Of a stretch of DNA of 59,383 nucleotides, positions 31,252 to 43,480 are shown in pieces; within the stretch, counting starts at the first letter, position 1, and every line of letters starts with the position of its first letter. Source of the stretch: Phytophthora sp. 'mugwort'. Taxonomy: Eukaryota > Oomycota > Peronosporomycetes > Peronosporales > Peronosporaceae. The position numbers and the translations under genes are program-made. Under the pieces are notes generated by a model. That model was not told where the DNA came from and ran no database searches. It saw nothing but the letters and a program-made list of their open reading frames with translations. The DNA is taken from positions 1 through 59,383 of the forward strand of contig JAUCEF010000086.1 in assembly GCA_033558025.1 (NCBI GenBank). The letters run 5' to 3'.

Positions 31252-31392
31252 TTTATTATAAAATATTATAAATCAAAAAAATTTTATAATATCTGAAATT
31301 AATTAAATTCAAGTTATAAAAATAAAATTTTATTTAAAATACTTTTTAATCAAAGGGAATTTAAATTTAGATTTATAATATTTTATAATAAA
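31252..31392. repeat. 23-bp inverted repeat pair downstream of trnW (arm B)
   Basis: TTTATTATAAAATATTATAA plus ATC at 31252-31274 pairs exactly with 31370-31392, enclosing a 95-nt loop. The stem starts immediately after trnW. Confidence 0.8.
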
Positions 31393-31699
31393 TATAGTTT
31401 TATATGTTTAAAATAAAAATATTATTATAAATATTCAATTTTAAAATTACTCCATTATTCCTAAAAAAATATTCATAAACAGATTAATTAATGTTTATAT
31501 TAAGAAAACATTCTCAATATTAAATAATTTTAATTTATTAGTTAATATTATTGATTAATCGTTAAATGAATACTCTTTAAATAATTATTATTTCATTTTT
31601 ATTATATTCTACATTAATATTTATTATTGTATATAAAAACATTTTAAAAATAATATGATTATTTAATATAAATTATTTTAATTTTTAAAAAATTTTATA

Positions 31700-31758
31700 T
31701 TCTTTAAGAAAAAAAAAAAATAATTCAATTATTTTTACAATATAAATAATAAAATTTA
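31700..31758 (+). repeat. Dispersed repeat of ~53 bp in cox2 leader (arm B)
   Basis: Near-identical to the inverted copy at about 35313-35365. It overlaps the ATTCTTTAAGA element and lies 86 nt upstream of the cox2 ATG. Confidence 0.75.
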
Positions 31759-31843
31759 TATTTTTTCTTGAATATTAATATTCAAAAACTCTTAATTTTG
31801 TATATATTAAAAATTAAATAAAATAATAAATTTCAAGTATATT

Positions 31844-32620
31844 ATGACAATAATAAATTATATAAATAATCAATTCACTTTTTTAGATATGGCTGAACCT
31901 TGGCAATTAGGTTTTCAAGATCCAGCAACACCTGTTATGGAAGGTATTATTAATTTTCATCATGATTTAATGTTTTTTTTAATTATGATTACTGTATTTG
32001 TTTGTTGGATGTTATTTAGAGTTATTACTCTTTTTGATGAAAAAAAAAATAAAATTCCAGCAACAATTGTACATGGTGCTACTATTGAAATTATTTGGAC
32101 TTCTATTCCAGCCTTAATTTTATTAACGGTAGCTATTCCATCTTTTGCTTTATTATATTCAATGGATGAAGTAATTGATCCTATTATTACTTTAAAAGTA
32201 ATTGGTAGTCAATGGTATTGGAGTTATGAATATTCAGATAATTTAGAATTTTCTGATGAACCTTTAATTTTTGATAGTTATATGATTCAAGAAGATGATT
32301 TAGCAATAGGTCAATTTAGAATTTTAGAAGTTGATAATCGTGTGGTTGTTCCAACTAATAGTCATATTCGAGTATTAATTACTGCTTCAGATGTTTTACA
32401 TTCATGGGCAATACCTTCATTAGGTATAAAATTAGATGCTTGTCCTGGTCGTTTAAATCAAACATCAATGTTTATTAAACGTGAAGGTGTTTTTTATGGA
32501 CAATGTAGTGAAATTTGTGGAGTAAATCATGGATTTATGCCTATTGTTGTAGAAGCTGTTTCATTAGAAGATTATTTAATTTGGTTAAAAAATAAAATCA
32601 ATTTTGATTTTAATATATAA
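31844..32620 (+). CDS. cox2: Cytochrome c oxidase subunit 2, intact (arm B)
   Basis: Subunit 2 of complex IV, which receives electrons from cytochrome c; 258 codons. Two TM helices at about residues 40-62 and 84-106, then the intermembrane-space cupredoxin domain. The conserved aromatic patch is [12 protein letters not shown], and the CuA ligands are in [18 protein letters not shown] and [16 protein letters not shown] (two Cys, His, Met, Glu). The N-terminus begins [13 protein letters not shown], before the usual [13 protein letters not shown]. It is followed by the 32-codon ORF and cox1 on the same strand. Confidence 0.98.
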   Translation: MTIINYINNQFTFLDMAEPWQLGFQDPATPVMEGIINFHHDLMFFLIMITVFVCWMLFRVITLFDEKKNKIPATIVHGATIEIIWTSIPALILLTVAIPSFALLYSMDEVIDPIITLKVIGSQWYWSYEYSDNLEFSDEPLIFDSYMIQEDDLAIGQFRILEVDNRVVVPTNSHIRVLITASDVLHSWAIPSLGIKLDACPGRLNQTSMFIKREGVFYGQCSEICGVNHGFMPIVVEAVSLEDYLIWLKNKINFDFNI

Positions 32621-32633
32621 TTAAAAAATTTTT

Positions 32634-32732
32634 ATGGTATTTAAAATCATTGGTATAATTTTTTTAATATTATTACTATTTACTGATATTAAAAAATTAA
32701 TTAATAAAATCAAACAATTTTTCAATAAATAA
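32634..32732 (+). CDS. 32-residue TatA-shaped microprotein (arm B)
   Basis: ORF of 32 codons, 13 nt after cox2 and 110 nt before cox1. The peptide starts [16 protein letters not shown] and continues TDIKKLINKIKQFFNK. Residues 5-16 form a short hydrophobic segment; residues 17-32 form a basic amphipathic helix with I19, L22, I23, I26, F29 and F30 on one face. That is the TatA/Hcf106 plan: very short TM helix, hinge, amphipathic helix, with LLLF-T at the place of TatA LLLF-G. The hinge Gly is replaced by Thr. A tatC gene is present at 57640-58382. I believe a similarly small ORF (orf32) is reported in the cox2-cox1 spacer of oomycetes (recalled, unchecked). Identical in both arms. Assignment to TatA is inference. 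Confidence 0.55.
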   Translation: MVFKIIGIIFLILLLFTDIKKLINKIKQFFNK

Positions 32733-32842
32733 AAATAATTTATTTTTTTGATAATAAAAAATTAAAAAAACCAACGCTTTTTTTGATTTAAAAATAAAAT
32801 ATATAATTTTGCATTTAAAATAAAATTTAAAAATATAAATAA

Positions 32843-34321
<1,479 letters not shown>

Positions 34322-34563
34322 AAAAAATTTTTATAATTATTAATAATTAAATTAATCTTTATTAATAATTATATTAAAAATTTTTAATTTAATTAATACC
34401 GTTTTACGGTGTTTTATAAAAATTTAAAATTTTTATATTATTTAAGAGAAAAAAATATTAGTAAAATTTAAATAAAAAAAAATATTAAATCTCAAAAATT
34501 AAATCAAATAAAAATTTAATTAATAACAAATTAATTATTAATAAAATAATTTAAATTATAATT
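34322..34563. other. Spacer between cox1 and orf137 (arm B)
   Basis: 242 nt. Holds the cox1 3' hairpin and a small ACCGT/ACGGT hairpin near 34397; no ORF. Confidence 0.6.
34332..34373 (+). terminator. 3'-end hairpin of cox1 (arm B)
   Basis: A perfect 15-bp stem, TATAATTATTAATAA with its complement, and a 12-nt loop, 11 nt beyond the stop codon. Mirror copy near 9719-9760. Confidence 0.6.
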
Positions 34564-34977
34564 ATGGATATCGAAAATATTTTAATAGACTTAAACAATG
34601 ACAACAATAATATTGAAAAACACGAATCACAAGAACAAACATCAAATTATATAAAATATATAATATTTATAATAGGTGCCTTTTTTATTTTAGGTTTAAC
34701 TATTTTTTTAATTTATTTCAATAGCGATTTTCCAATAGTTTCTGCATTACAGGATTTAAGGAATATCGTCGATGATGAAACTTTCAATCAAATAAAACAA
34801 GTTGTTTTAAAAATGTTACGTGAACCTGAAAAAAGGGCGGCTGGATTAAATTTATTAGAATTATTAAAACTAACTATTCATCCAAGACATTTATTAAAAG
34901 ATAATCCACAAGAATTTGAAAAAATGATGACTCATTTAATTAAAATTTTAATTTCTATTTTTAAAGAAGATGGCTAA
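34564..34977 (+). CDS. orf137: unknown single-pass membrane protein (arm B)
   Basis: 137 codons, not recognised. Residues 1-28 are acidic and Asn-rich (IDLNNDNNNIEKHESQEQ); residues about 29-52 form one strong TM helix (YIIFIIGAFFILGLTIFLIYF); residues 53-137 form a soluble, helix-rich domain with DDETFNQIKQVVLKMLREPE, KRAAGLNLLELLKL and HPRHLLKDNPQEFEKMM. The N-out/C-in or opposite topology cannot be told. The codons in the soluble part use more G and C than neighbouring genes (GTCGATGATG, GCGGCTGG), which may point to late acquisition. Not Atp8-like (no MPQLD start). It ends at a 12-bp hairpin. Confidence 0.78.
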   Translation: MDIENILIDLNNDNNNIEKHESQEQTSNYIKYIIFIIGAFFILGLTIFLIYFNSDFPIVSALQDLRNIVDDETFNQIKQVVLKMLREPEKRAAGLNLLELLKLTIHPRHLLKDNPQEFEKMMTHLIKILISIFKEDG

Positions 34978-34979
34978 AA

Positions 34980-35007
34980 AAACCTATTTAATTTGTTAAA
35001 TAGGTTT
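34980..35007 (+). terminator. 3'-end hairpin of orf137 (arm B)
   Basis: AAACCTATTTAA and TTAAATAGGTTT form a perfect 12-bp stem with a TTTG loop, 2 nt after the stop codon. Confidence 0.6.
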
Positions 35008-35388
35008 CTAGATATACAATATATACATTATGTAAATTTTTACCAATTAAAAACTAATTATGTGATTTTAAATTATAACTATGTTGATATTAATTTAATT
35101 TTAGTTATTGAGTATTTAATAAAAATTAATCTATTTAAATATTTATGTCATCAATAACTTATGTTAAACCATCTTGATTAAAAGTTATAGAATTAGCAAT
35201 AATAATATTCTGTATTTATATTAAATTTGTAAGTGAACGCATTCTTCTTATATTTTTTAGAATATTTATTGAAAAAAATTGATTTTTTTAATTTATTATT
35301 TCTTAAAAAATTTAAATTTTATTATTTATATTATAAAAATAATTGAATTATTTTTTTTTTAAGAATGAAATTTTTAAATAAAACTAAT
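35008..35388. other. Noncoding spacer between orf137 and trnR (arm B)
   Basis: Mirror of 8704-9084. It separates convergent transcription units; includes the inverted dispersed repeat at 35313-35365. No gene seen. Confidence 0.7.
35313..35365 (-). repeat. Dispersed repeat of ~53 bp, inverted copy (arm B)
   Basis: Inverted partner of 31700-31758. Together the two copies bracket cox2, the 32-codon ORF, cox1 and orf137. Confidence 0.75.
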
Positions 35389-35461
35389 TACAATCTCTTG
35401 GATTTGAACCAAGATTTTAAAGCTTAGAAGGCTAATACTCTACCAATTAAGTTAAGATTGT
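35389..35461 (-). tRNA. trnR: tRNA-Arg (UCU), arm B
   Basis: Same as 8631-8703; acceptor ACAATCT/AGATTGT, anticodon TCT. Confidence 0.85.
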
Positions 35462-35478
35462 TTTAGTTTTATTAAGAA

Positions 35479-36189
35479 TTAAACAGTTTTATCTGAATAT
35501 ACATTAAAAATAGCTTTTAATGCATCTCGTGAAAGTTGTTTATAAATATTTTGTTTTAAAAATTTTTTTTTTTCCTTTTTAGTTAAAGTAACCGCTCCTA
35601 TTAAAGCTATTAATAATATAATACCTGCAACTAAAAAAAAAAAAGCATAATAACTATATAAAATTTGTCCAATTGTTTCAATATTTGTAATAGTATCTAA
35701 TTGATAGATAAAATTTTTTAAAAAGGGTTTGACATCAACAAATATTTCAAAAGTACCTTTCATACTATCGTGAAAAAAAAATAAAGTATTTACTTTTTGA
35801 GTAAAAAAAGAATTATTTATTAAATGGTAATATGATGTAAAAACTTTACTAAACATAACAAACGTTTCTAAAAAAAAAATAAAACTAATTAAAAAAATAA
35901 TTGGTAAATAACCAAAATTATTTTTTATTTTATTTTTATCAATTAAAACATTAACATCTAGCATCATAATAACAAATAAAAATAATACAGTAATAGCTCC
36001 TACATAAATAATAATTAACATTATTGATAAAAATTCAATTTCAGAAATTAATAATAATCCAGTTGAATTAGTAAAAACTAATATTAAAAAAAATGCAGAA
36101 TATATTGTATTTGTAGAATATATTACAAATATAGCTGAAGTTAAAGCTATAGTTGAAAAAGTATAAAAGAAAATTGTTTCGAAATCCAT
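35479..36189 (-). CDS. nad6: nad6, intact (arm B)
   Basis: Second intact 236-codon copy of nad6, as described at 7903-8613. Confidence 0.95.
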   Translation of the reverse strand: MDFETIFFYTFSTIALTSAIFVIYSTNTIYSAFFLILVFTNSTGLLLISEIEFLSIMLIIIYVGAITVLFLFVIMMLDVNVLIDKNKIKNNFGYLPIIFLISFIFFLETFVMFSKVFTSYYHLINNSFFTQKVNTLFFFHDSMKGTFEIFVDVKPFLKNFIYQLDTITNIETIGQILYSYYAFFFLVAGIILLIALIGAVTLTKKEKKKFLKQNIYKQLSRDALKAIFNVYSDKTV

Positions 36190-36249
36190 AATGTATTTAA
36201 ATTATATAAATTTATAATTATATCTTAAAAGATACATATTTTATTATTT

Positions 36250-38246
36250 TTATTTAATTAATAAAAAAATAAATAAAAATAATAAAATAGTAATAATATT
36301 AAAAAAATAAATAATAGAAAAAAAAATAATATTTATTAAACAAATAATGCTAATTAACATTAATAATGAATAGTGATAAATATAACCTGTTTGTAATAAA
36401 ATTATTTTTTGACTTAAGAAAGAAAAAACGGTTATTAAACCAAAAGGACCACACATTTCAATTAAACCTTTATCAATCATTTTATATGTTACATTATAAC
36501 CAACTTTTAATATATATTGATTAATAAATTCATAATAAATTTTATCAAAATACCATTTTCTATTTAAAAAATTATAAAAATAAAGACCATATTTTGAAAT
36601 TTTTAAGTTATATAAAAATCTAAATTTAAAAAAATATAAATAAAAGGCACAAAATAAGCCACAAAAACTTAAAATAACAGGTAATAATTTAAAAAATGTT
36701 GGTAAAAATTCAGCATCAATCATTTGATTATTAAATGGATTTATATAAATTGAGTTATTCCAAAAATTTGAACCTAACCCAACAAACATATCTTTAGAAA
36801 TATAACCTATAAAAATACTACCAAATGCTAAAACTCCTAAAGGAATACCCATTTCTAATGGAACATCATGTGCATTTTTAATAACATTTTTATAGGCATT
36901 AGTTTCACTTAAAAAAGCAAAAAATAATAAACGTGTTGAATAGAATGCCGTAAAAAATGCACCAATAGTACCCAACCAATAAGCAAAATGACCTGTTTCA
37001 CTAAAACTTGAAAATGCAACTTCTAATATTAAATCTTTAGAATAAAAACCAGTTAAAAAAGGAAAACCCATTAAAGATAATGAACCTATTAAAAACATTA
37101 TATAAGTAAAAGGTAAAATTCTTCTTAAACCACCCATTTTTCTTATATCTTGTTCATCACCCATAGCATGAATTACAGCACCGGAACATAAAAATAATAA
37201 TGCTTTAAAATATGCATGATTTGATAAATGAAAAATAGCTAAAGGATAATTTGATAATCCACAAGCAAAAAAACATATAACCTAATTGACTACAAGTAGA
37301 ATAGGCAACTATTTTTTTAAAATCATTTTGTACTAGACCAATTGTACTTGAGAAAAAGGCTGTAGAAGCTCCAATAATTGTAATAACTTTTAAAGAAAAC
37401 ATTGAATATTCAAACATTGGTGAACAACGTGCAATTAAATAAACACCAGCAGTTACCATAGTCGCTGCATGGATTAATGCCGAAACCGGCGTAGGTCCTT
37501 CCATAGCATCGGGTAACCATAAATGTAAAAAAATTTGAGCAGATTTACCCATAGCACCTATAAAAATTAAAATACACGCAACATCAATAATACTTAAAAT
37601 ATAATTAAAAAAAATAAATTTAAAATCTTTAACAATAGAAATTGCTGCAAATGTACTAAAATATTCAATAGTTCTAATATTATAAAAAACAGTTAATACA
37701 CCTAATAATAAGATTAAATCACTAATTCGATTAACTAACATAGCTTTTATAGCTGCTTTATTCGCTTGTAAACGTGGTAAACCAAAAATTAATTAATAAA
37801 TATGAACAAAAACCAACACCTTCCCATCCAACAAACATTTGCATAAAATTATCACCTGTAACTAATATAATCATAAAAAAAGTAAATAGTGATAAATATG
37901 ACATAAATCTAGATAAATGTGGATCATGATCCATATATTTAGAAGAATATAAATGAACTAAAGTTGAAATACTTGTTACAACAATTAACATTATCATAGT
38001 TAAACTATCAAATAAAAAACACCAATTACAATTAAATAAACCACTATTAATCCAATTTGAAATATAAATAATATACTCATATTCATTTGTAATTGAATTA
38101 TATATAATAATAAATGAAAAAAGACAACTTAAAAAAGTTGTTAATGTGGTTATAAATACAGAACCTTTACGGCCAATATAAAAACCAAATAATCCAGAAG
38201 CTACTGAACCTAAAAAAGGTAAAAAAATTAAAGTTAATAATAACAT
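36250..38246 (-). CDS. nad5: nad5, arm B copy with two frameshifts
   Basis: The 3' part (down from about 37270) is continuous and supplies the correct reading across the site broken in arm A. Breaks near 37275 (one extra A in a run) and 37775 (one extra base at TTTACCACG versus TTTACACG in arm A) are absent in arm A. Combining arms gives one 664-codon protein. Confidence 0.94.
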
Positions 38247-38450
38247 AATAGAATAAAATAAATTTAAATTATTTAAAAATATAATAATAATTTTAAAATA
38301 ATTCTTCTTAAAGAATAAATATTTTTTAAAAAATTAATATTAGAATAATATTTAAAATTATTTTCTATATAGAAAATAATTAATTTTTATCTGTTATGTT
38401 TTATTTACAAAATATTATAATTATTTTTTATTAATAAAAAAATAATTATA

Positions 38451-39979
38451 TTATTTTGTAATAAAATTATTAGTAAAATTTGTTGCTAAAATATTAAGTT
38501 TTTTTTCTAATTCTTTAGATATTTCTTTTTTATTTAAGATTTCTTCTAAAATATTAAAATGATTATTTTTTATAAAATTTAACCAACTAATTTCAAAACT
38601 TGAAATTTTATCAACAGCAATTTTATCTAAGAAACCACGTACACCTAAATAAATAATTACAATTTGATTTTCAACAGATAACGGTATATTTAAACCTTGT
38701 TTTAACATTTCTGTTAATCTAATCCCTCTATTTAATTGTTGTTGAGTTGTAGCATCTAAATCAGAACCAAATTGAGCAAATGCTTGTACTTCTCTAAATT
38801 GTGCTAATTCTAATTTCATTGTACCAGCAATTTGTTTCATAGCTTTAATTTGTGCAGAAGAACCAACACGACTTACAGATAATCCAACACTAATTGCAGG
38901 TCTTTGACCTTCATTAAATAATTCTGTTTCTAAAAAAATTTGTCCATCAGTAATTGAAATAACATTTGTTGGAATATAAGCAGAAACATCTCCAGCTTGT
39001 GTTTCAATAATAGGTAATGCGGTTAATGAACCACCACCAATTTTTTTATTCATTTTAGCAGCTCTTTCTAATAAACGAGAGTGTAAATAAAAAACATCTC
39101 CAGGATAAGCTTCTCTACCTGGAGGTCTTCTTAATAATAAAGACATTTGTCTATAAGCTACCGCTTGTTTTGATAAATCATCATAGAAAATAACAGCATG
39201 TTTACCATTATCTCTAAAATATTCACCTAAAGCACAACCAGTATATGGAGCTAAATATTGTAAGGGTGCTGAATCTGAAGCAGTAGCCGCTACAATAACA
39301 GAAAAAAACATTGCATTTTTTTCTTCTAAAGTTTTTGTTAATTCAGCAATTGTTGATCTTTTTTGACCAACACCTACATAAATACAATATAATTGATTAT
39401 TTATATCTTTTTTTAAATGAGGTTCTCTTTGATTAATTATAGTATCAATAGCAATAGATGTTTTACCTGTTTGTCTATCACCAATAATTAATTCCCTTTG
39501 ACCACGACCAATAGGAATTAAACTATCTACAGCTTTTAAACCTGTTTGTACAGGTTGTTTAACACTTTCTCTAGGCATAATACCTGGAGCTTTAACTTCA
39601 ACTCTACTTTCTAATTTACTGTTAATTTGACCTTTACCATCAATGGGTTGTCCTAAAGCATCAACTACTCTACCTAATACTTCAGGTCCTACAGGTACAC
39701 TAACAATAGATCCAGTTCTTCGTACAAATTACCTTCTTGAATTTCTCTATCATTACTAAAAACAACAACACCAACAACATCAGGTTCTAAATTTAAAGCC
39801 ATTCCTTTAATATTACCATTATTAAATTCAACCATTTCACCTGCTTGAATTTTAGTTAAACCATAACATCTTGCAATACCATCACTCATTGAAAGAACAA
39901 TACCTGTTTCTTGTAAACTTTTTTCATCTTTATATTTTTTAATATTTGATTCCAGTATATATGATAATTCAATAGCCAT
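38451..39979 (-). CDS. atp1: atp1, arm B copy with one frameshift
   Basis: Copy of the intact arm A atp1. The frame breaks near 39728, in codons for NFVRRTG, where one T is missing. All nucleotide-binding motifs lie downstream of the break and are intact. Confidence 0.95.
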
Positions 39980-40058
39980 AGAGGTTATTAAATTATCATA
40001 TTATTTAATAATTATAAATTATTATAATTACCAAAATATATCAAATATATATTTTTTA

Positions 40059-40129
40059 TACCTTTACGAGAATTGAACTCGTATTTTTACCGTGAAAAGG
40101 TAATGTCCTAACCATTAGACTAAAAGGGC
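40059..40129 (-). tRNA. trnE: tRNA-Glu (UUC), arm B
   Basis: As 3964-4035 but one C shorter in the 3' acceptor strand (CCTTT versus CCCTTT), most likely a sequencing deletion. Confidence 0.9.
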
Positions 40130-40153
40130 TTTTTATTAAACAAAAAATTTTGT

Positions 40154-41629
40154 TTAATAAAAATAAGAAAAATCAATATGTATTAAAATTTTTGAAAACA
40201 CTTTCATGCATACAACTTTCAAAAATTTTAGGATATAAACCTAATAAAAAGATATTTATAATTAATATTAAATGAATTAAAAATTCACGATAAGTTAAAT
40301 CATAATAAATTTTTAAATAAATATTTTGAATATTACCATAACAAATTCGATTATAAAATAATAAAGAATATACCCCACCCAAAAACATACCAATTGTCGC
40401 AAAAACAGCTGTTGTAGTATTATCTTCAAAAACTCCAGTTAAAATAAGAATTTCACCCACAAAACTACTTGAACCTGGAATAGACATATTTGCTAATACA
40501 TAAATAAATAATGCAATACAAAATAAAGGCATTGTATGTGCTAAACCACCATAATAATTAATAAATCTTGTATGATATCGATCATATAAACATCCAATTG
40601 AAAAAAATAAACCACTCGATACTAAACCATGACTAATCATTTGAATAATACTACCTTCTAATCCTTGAATAGTTAAAGAAAAAATACCCAATATTATAAA
40701 ATTCATATGAGCAACTGATGCATAAGCAATAATACGTTTCAAATCTGTTTGTCGTATAGCTGTTAATGACGCATAAATAACAGATATTAAACATAAAACT
40801 AAAATATACGGTGTAAAATATAATGCAGCTTTAGGAAATAAAGGAACTAAAAACCTAATCATACCGTATGATCCTAATTTTAATAAAATACCAGCTAATA
40901 GTACAGAACCTGCGGTAGGTGCTTCAACATGTGCTTCCGGTAACCAAACATGAAAAGGTAACATTGGAACTTTAACAGCAAATGATAAAAAAAAAGCTAA
41001 GAAATAAAATTTTTCATATGAAAAATTAAAATTACTATAATATAATATTTGATAATCAGTTGTACCCACAGTTAAAAATAAATGAATAATGGCAATAAAC
41101 ATAAATAATGAACCTGCTAATGTATACATAAAAAACAAATATGAAGCTTTAATTTTACGTTCTCTTGAACCCCAAATACCTATAATTAAAAACATAGGAA
41201 TTAATACACTTTCAAAGAAAATATAAAAAATAAGTACATCTAATATACTAAATGAAATGATTAAACAAAATTCTAAAATAAAATATAAAATAAAATATTC
41301 TTTTATATTTTTATTAATCATTTCATAACTAATTAACATACAGATTGGAATCAAAAATGTTGTTAAAATTATAAAAAAATAATGAAATACCATCAATACC
41401 TAAATAAAAATTAATATTAAATTGACTAATCCATTCTATTTTAAATAATATTGAAAATTAGAAGTTGATTTATCAAATAAAATCCATAAAGGTAATGACA
41501 TTAAAAAAATGAAAAAAGACATAAAAATACTAAAATTTTTTATAAATTTTTCATTTTTCGAAAAAGCTAATATAATAACCGTAATTAATGGTAAAATAAG
41601 TAAAAAAATTATATAAACTTATTAAACAT
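40154..41629 (-). CDS. nad4: nad4, arm B copy with several frameshifts
   Basis: Open over most of its length (about 40173-41396) including PFHVWLPEAHVEAPTAGS. Breaks: near 40192 (one extra T in the codons after HESV), 41382 (one extra T), 41450 (one T missing) and 41617 (one T missing), all resolved by arm A; plus the T7 run near 41503, shared with arm A. Confidence 0.92.
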
Positions 41630-41650
41630 AAAAAAATTTAATTTAAAAAT

Positions 41651-41724
41651 GGGCGAAAAATGGGACTTGAACCCATAACACTTAGACCCACAATCTAACA
41701 CTCTACCTTTAAGTTATAATCGCC
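41651..41724 (-). tRNA. trnH: tRNA-His (GUG), arm B
   Basis: Same sequence as 2369-2442. Confidence 0.9.
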
Positions 41725-41727
41725 TTT

Positions 41728-42147
41728 TTAAATTTTTCTTAAATAATATATAAAATTTAAAAATGAGTTGAACAATTAAATTATTTAAAGGTGGATAGTT
41801 TTTAGATAATATTTGTTTTACTTTTAAATTAGAATAAATATTATTTTGAATACTCAAATAAATTAATTCAAGTTTTTTAAAATTATATAAATCCCTTATT
41901 AAATTTAATTCATTATTTCCATAAATTATTAAAATAGAACCTTGTCCTTTTAATTTTAAAAAATATCAATAATTAAATTTTGATTTAATATTAAAGATTT
42001 ATAATCAAATTTTTTAATTTTTTTTTTTAAAGATATTATTTCATTAATATTTAAATCATTATAACGAAATATATATATATATTTATAAGTTTGTTTAATT
42101 TTTTGTAATTGATTTAATTTATACTTTTTAAATTTTTTTTTTTGCAT
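41728..42147 (-). CDS. rpl10: putative ribosomal protein L10, arm B (frameshifted)
   Basis: Copy of the 138-codon ORF described at 1948-2365. This arm is in frame through ISLKKKIKKF and YGNNELN but has one T fewer near 41965, which stops the frame after LIIDIF. Confidence 0.5.
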
Positions 42148-42185
42148 AATTTATTGAAAATAAAATTTTATTCTAATAATTAATA

Positions 42186-43364
42186 TTAACGATCAATTTC
42201 ACCAAAAACAACATCTAAAGTACCAATAATTGTAACAACATCAGCAATCATATGATTTTTAGCTATAAAATCTAATGCTTGTAAATGTAAAAATCCTGGT
42301 GATTTAATTTTACATCTGTAGGGTTTATTTGTACCATCTGCTACTAAATAAACACCATACTCACCTTTAGGTGCCTCAATAACTGTATAAGTTTCACCAG
42401 CATTTACACAAATATTTTCTGAATAATATTTAAAATGATGAATTAAAGACTCCATAGAATTTTTAATTTGAATTCTATTTGGATTTGTAATTTTTTTATC
42501 ATCTAATTTAATAGGACCTTGGGGAATTTTATTAAGTACTTGCAAAATAATTCGAATTGATTGTCGCATTTCTTCTATTCTAATTAAATAACGATCATAA
42601 CAATCGCCATTTGTACCTACAGGTATATCAAATTTTAATTGATCATAAATTTCATAAGGTTGTGTTTTACGTAAATCCCATGAAATACCTGATCCACGTA
42701 ACATAACACCACTAAAACCAAAATTTAAAGCATCTTTAGCAGATATAATACCAATATCTACTAATCTTTGTTTCCAAATTCTATTATTAGTTAACATTTC
42801 TTCAATTTCATCTAAACGGGTATTAAATTGTTCACAAAAAATATATATATCATTTAACAAACCTTTAGGCAAATCTTGATTAACACCTCCAGGTCTAAAA
42901 TAAGCTGCATGCATACGTGCACCAGAAACACGTTCATAAAATTCCATTAATTTCTCACGTTCTTCAAATCCCCAAAAATAAGGTGTCATAGCTCCTACAT
43001 CTAAAGCATGACAAACATACAGCTAATAAATGATTTAAGATACGTGTTATTTCTGAAATAAAACTCTTATATATTGTGCTCGTAAAGGTATATCACAATT
43101 TAATAATTTTTCAATAGCCAAAACATATGCATGTTCTTGACACATCATAGATACATAATCTAAACGATCAAAATAAGGTAACGCCTGTAAATAATTTTTA
43201 TATTCAATTAATTTTTCTGTACCTCTATGTAATAAACCTATATGTGAATCAGCTTTTTTAACAACTTCACCGTTTAATTCTAAAATTAAACGTAAAACAC
43301 CATGAGCCGCTGGATGTTGTGGACCAAAATTTATAGAAAAATTTTTAATTTTTTTTAATGACAT
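42186..43364 (-). CDS. nad7: nad7, arm B copy with two frameshifts
   Basis: Continuous from about 42989 to the stop, thereby correcting the arm A break. It has its own breaks near 43015 (extra T) and 43060 (missing T), both in frame in arm A. Confidence 0.93.
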
Positions 43365-43480
43365 TTTTTTTTTTTTTTTTTTTTAATAAAAATATAATAT
43401 TTATAAATTAATTTTTTTATAAATATATAGCATATATAGTAAGTAAGTATTTTTAAAATATTTATTTCTTTTATTACATT
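43365..43480. promoter_or_regulatory. Divergent leader between nad7 and nad2 (arm B)
   Basis: 116 nt separating head-to-head genes, with CTATATATGCTATATA-like self-complementary sequence, so promoters for both directions are expected here. Mirror of 617-731. Confidence 0.45.

Larger units (their letters stand above)
31252..31843. other. 592-nt noncoding spacer before cox2 (arm B)
   Basis: It holds a perfect 23-bp inverted repeat (31252-31274 and 31370-31392), an A/T-rich middle part without a frame longer than about 26 codons, and a cox2-proximal part with TATATTCTTTAAGAA (31696-31710) and the dispersed repeat. Identical in both arms. Confidence 0.65.

Noticed and set aside
31560..31680. Possible atp8 remnant in the cox2 leader (hydrophobic 26-codon stretch)
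   Set aside because: It has in-frame stops on both sides in both identical arms and lacks the MPQLD-type start of Atp8.
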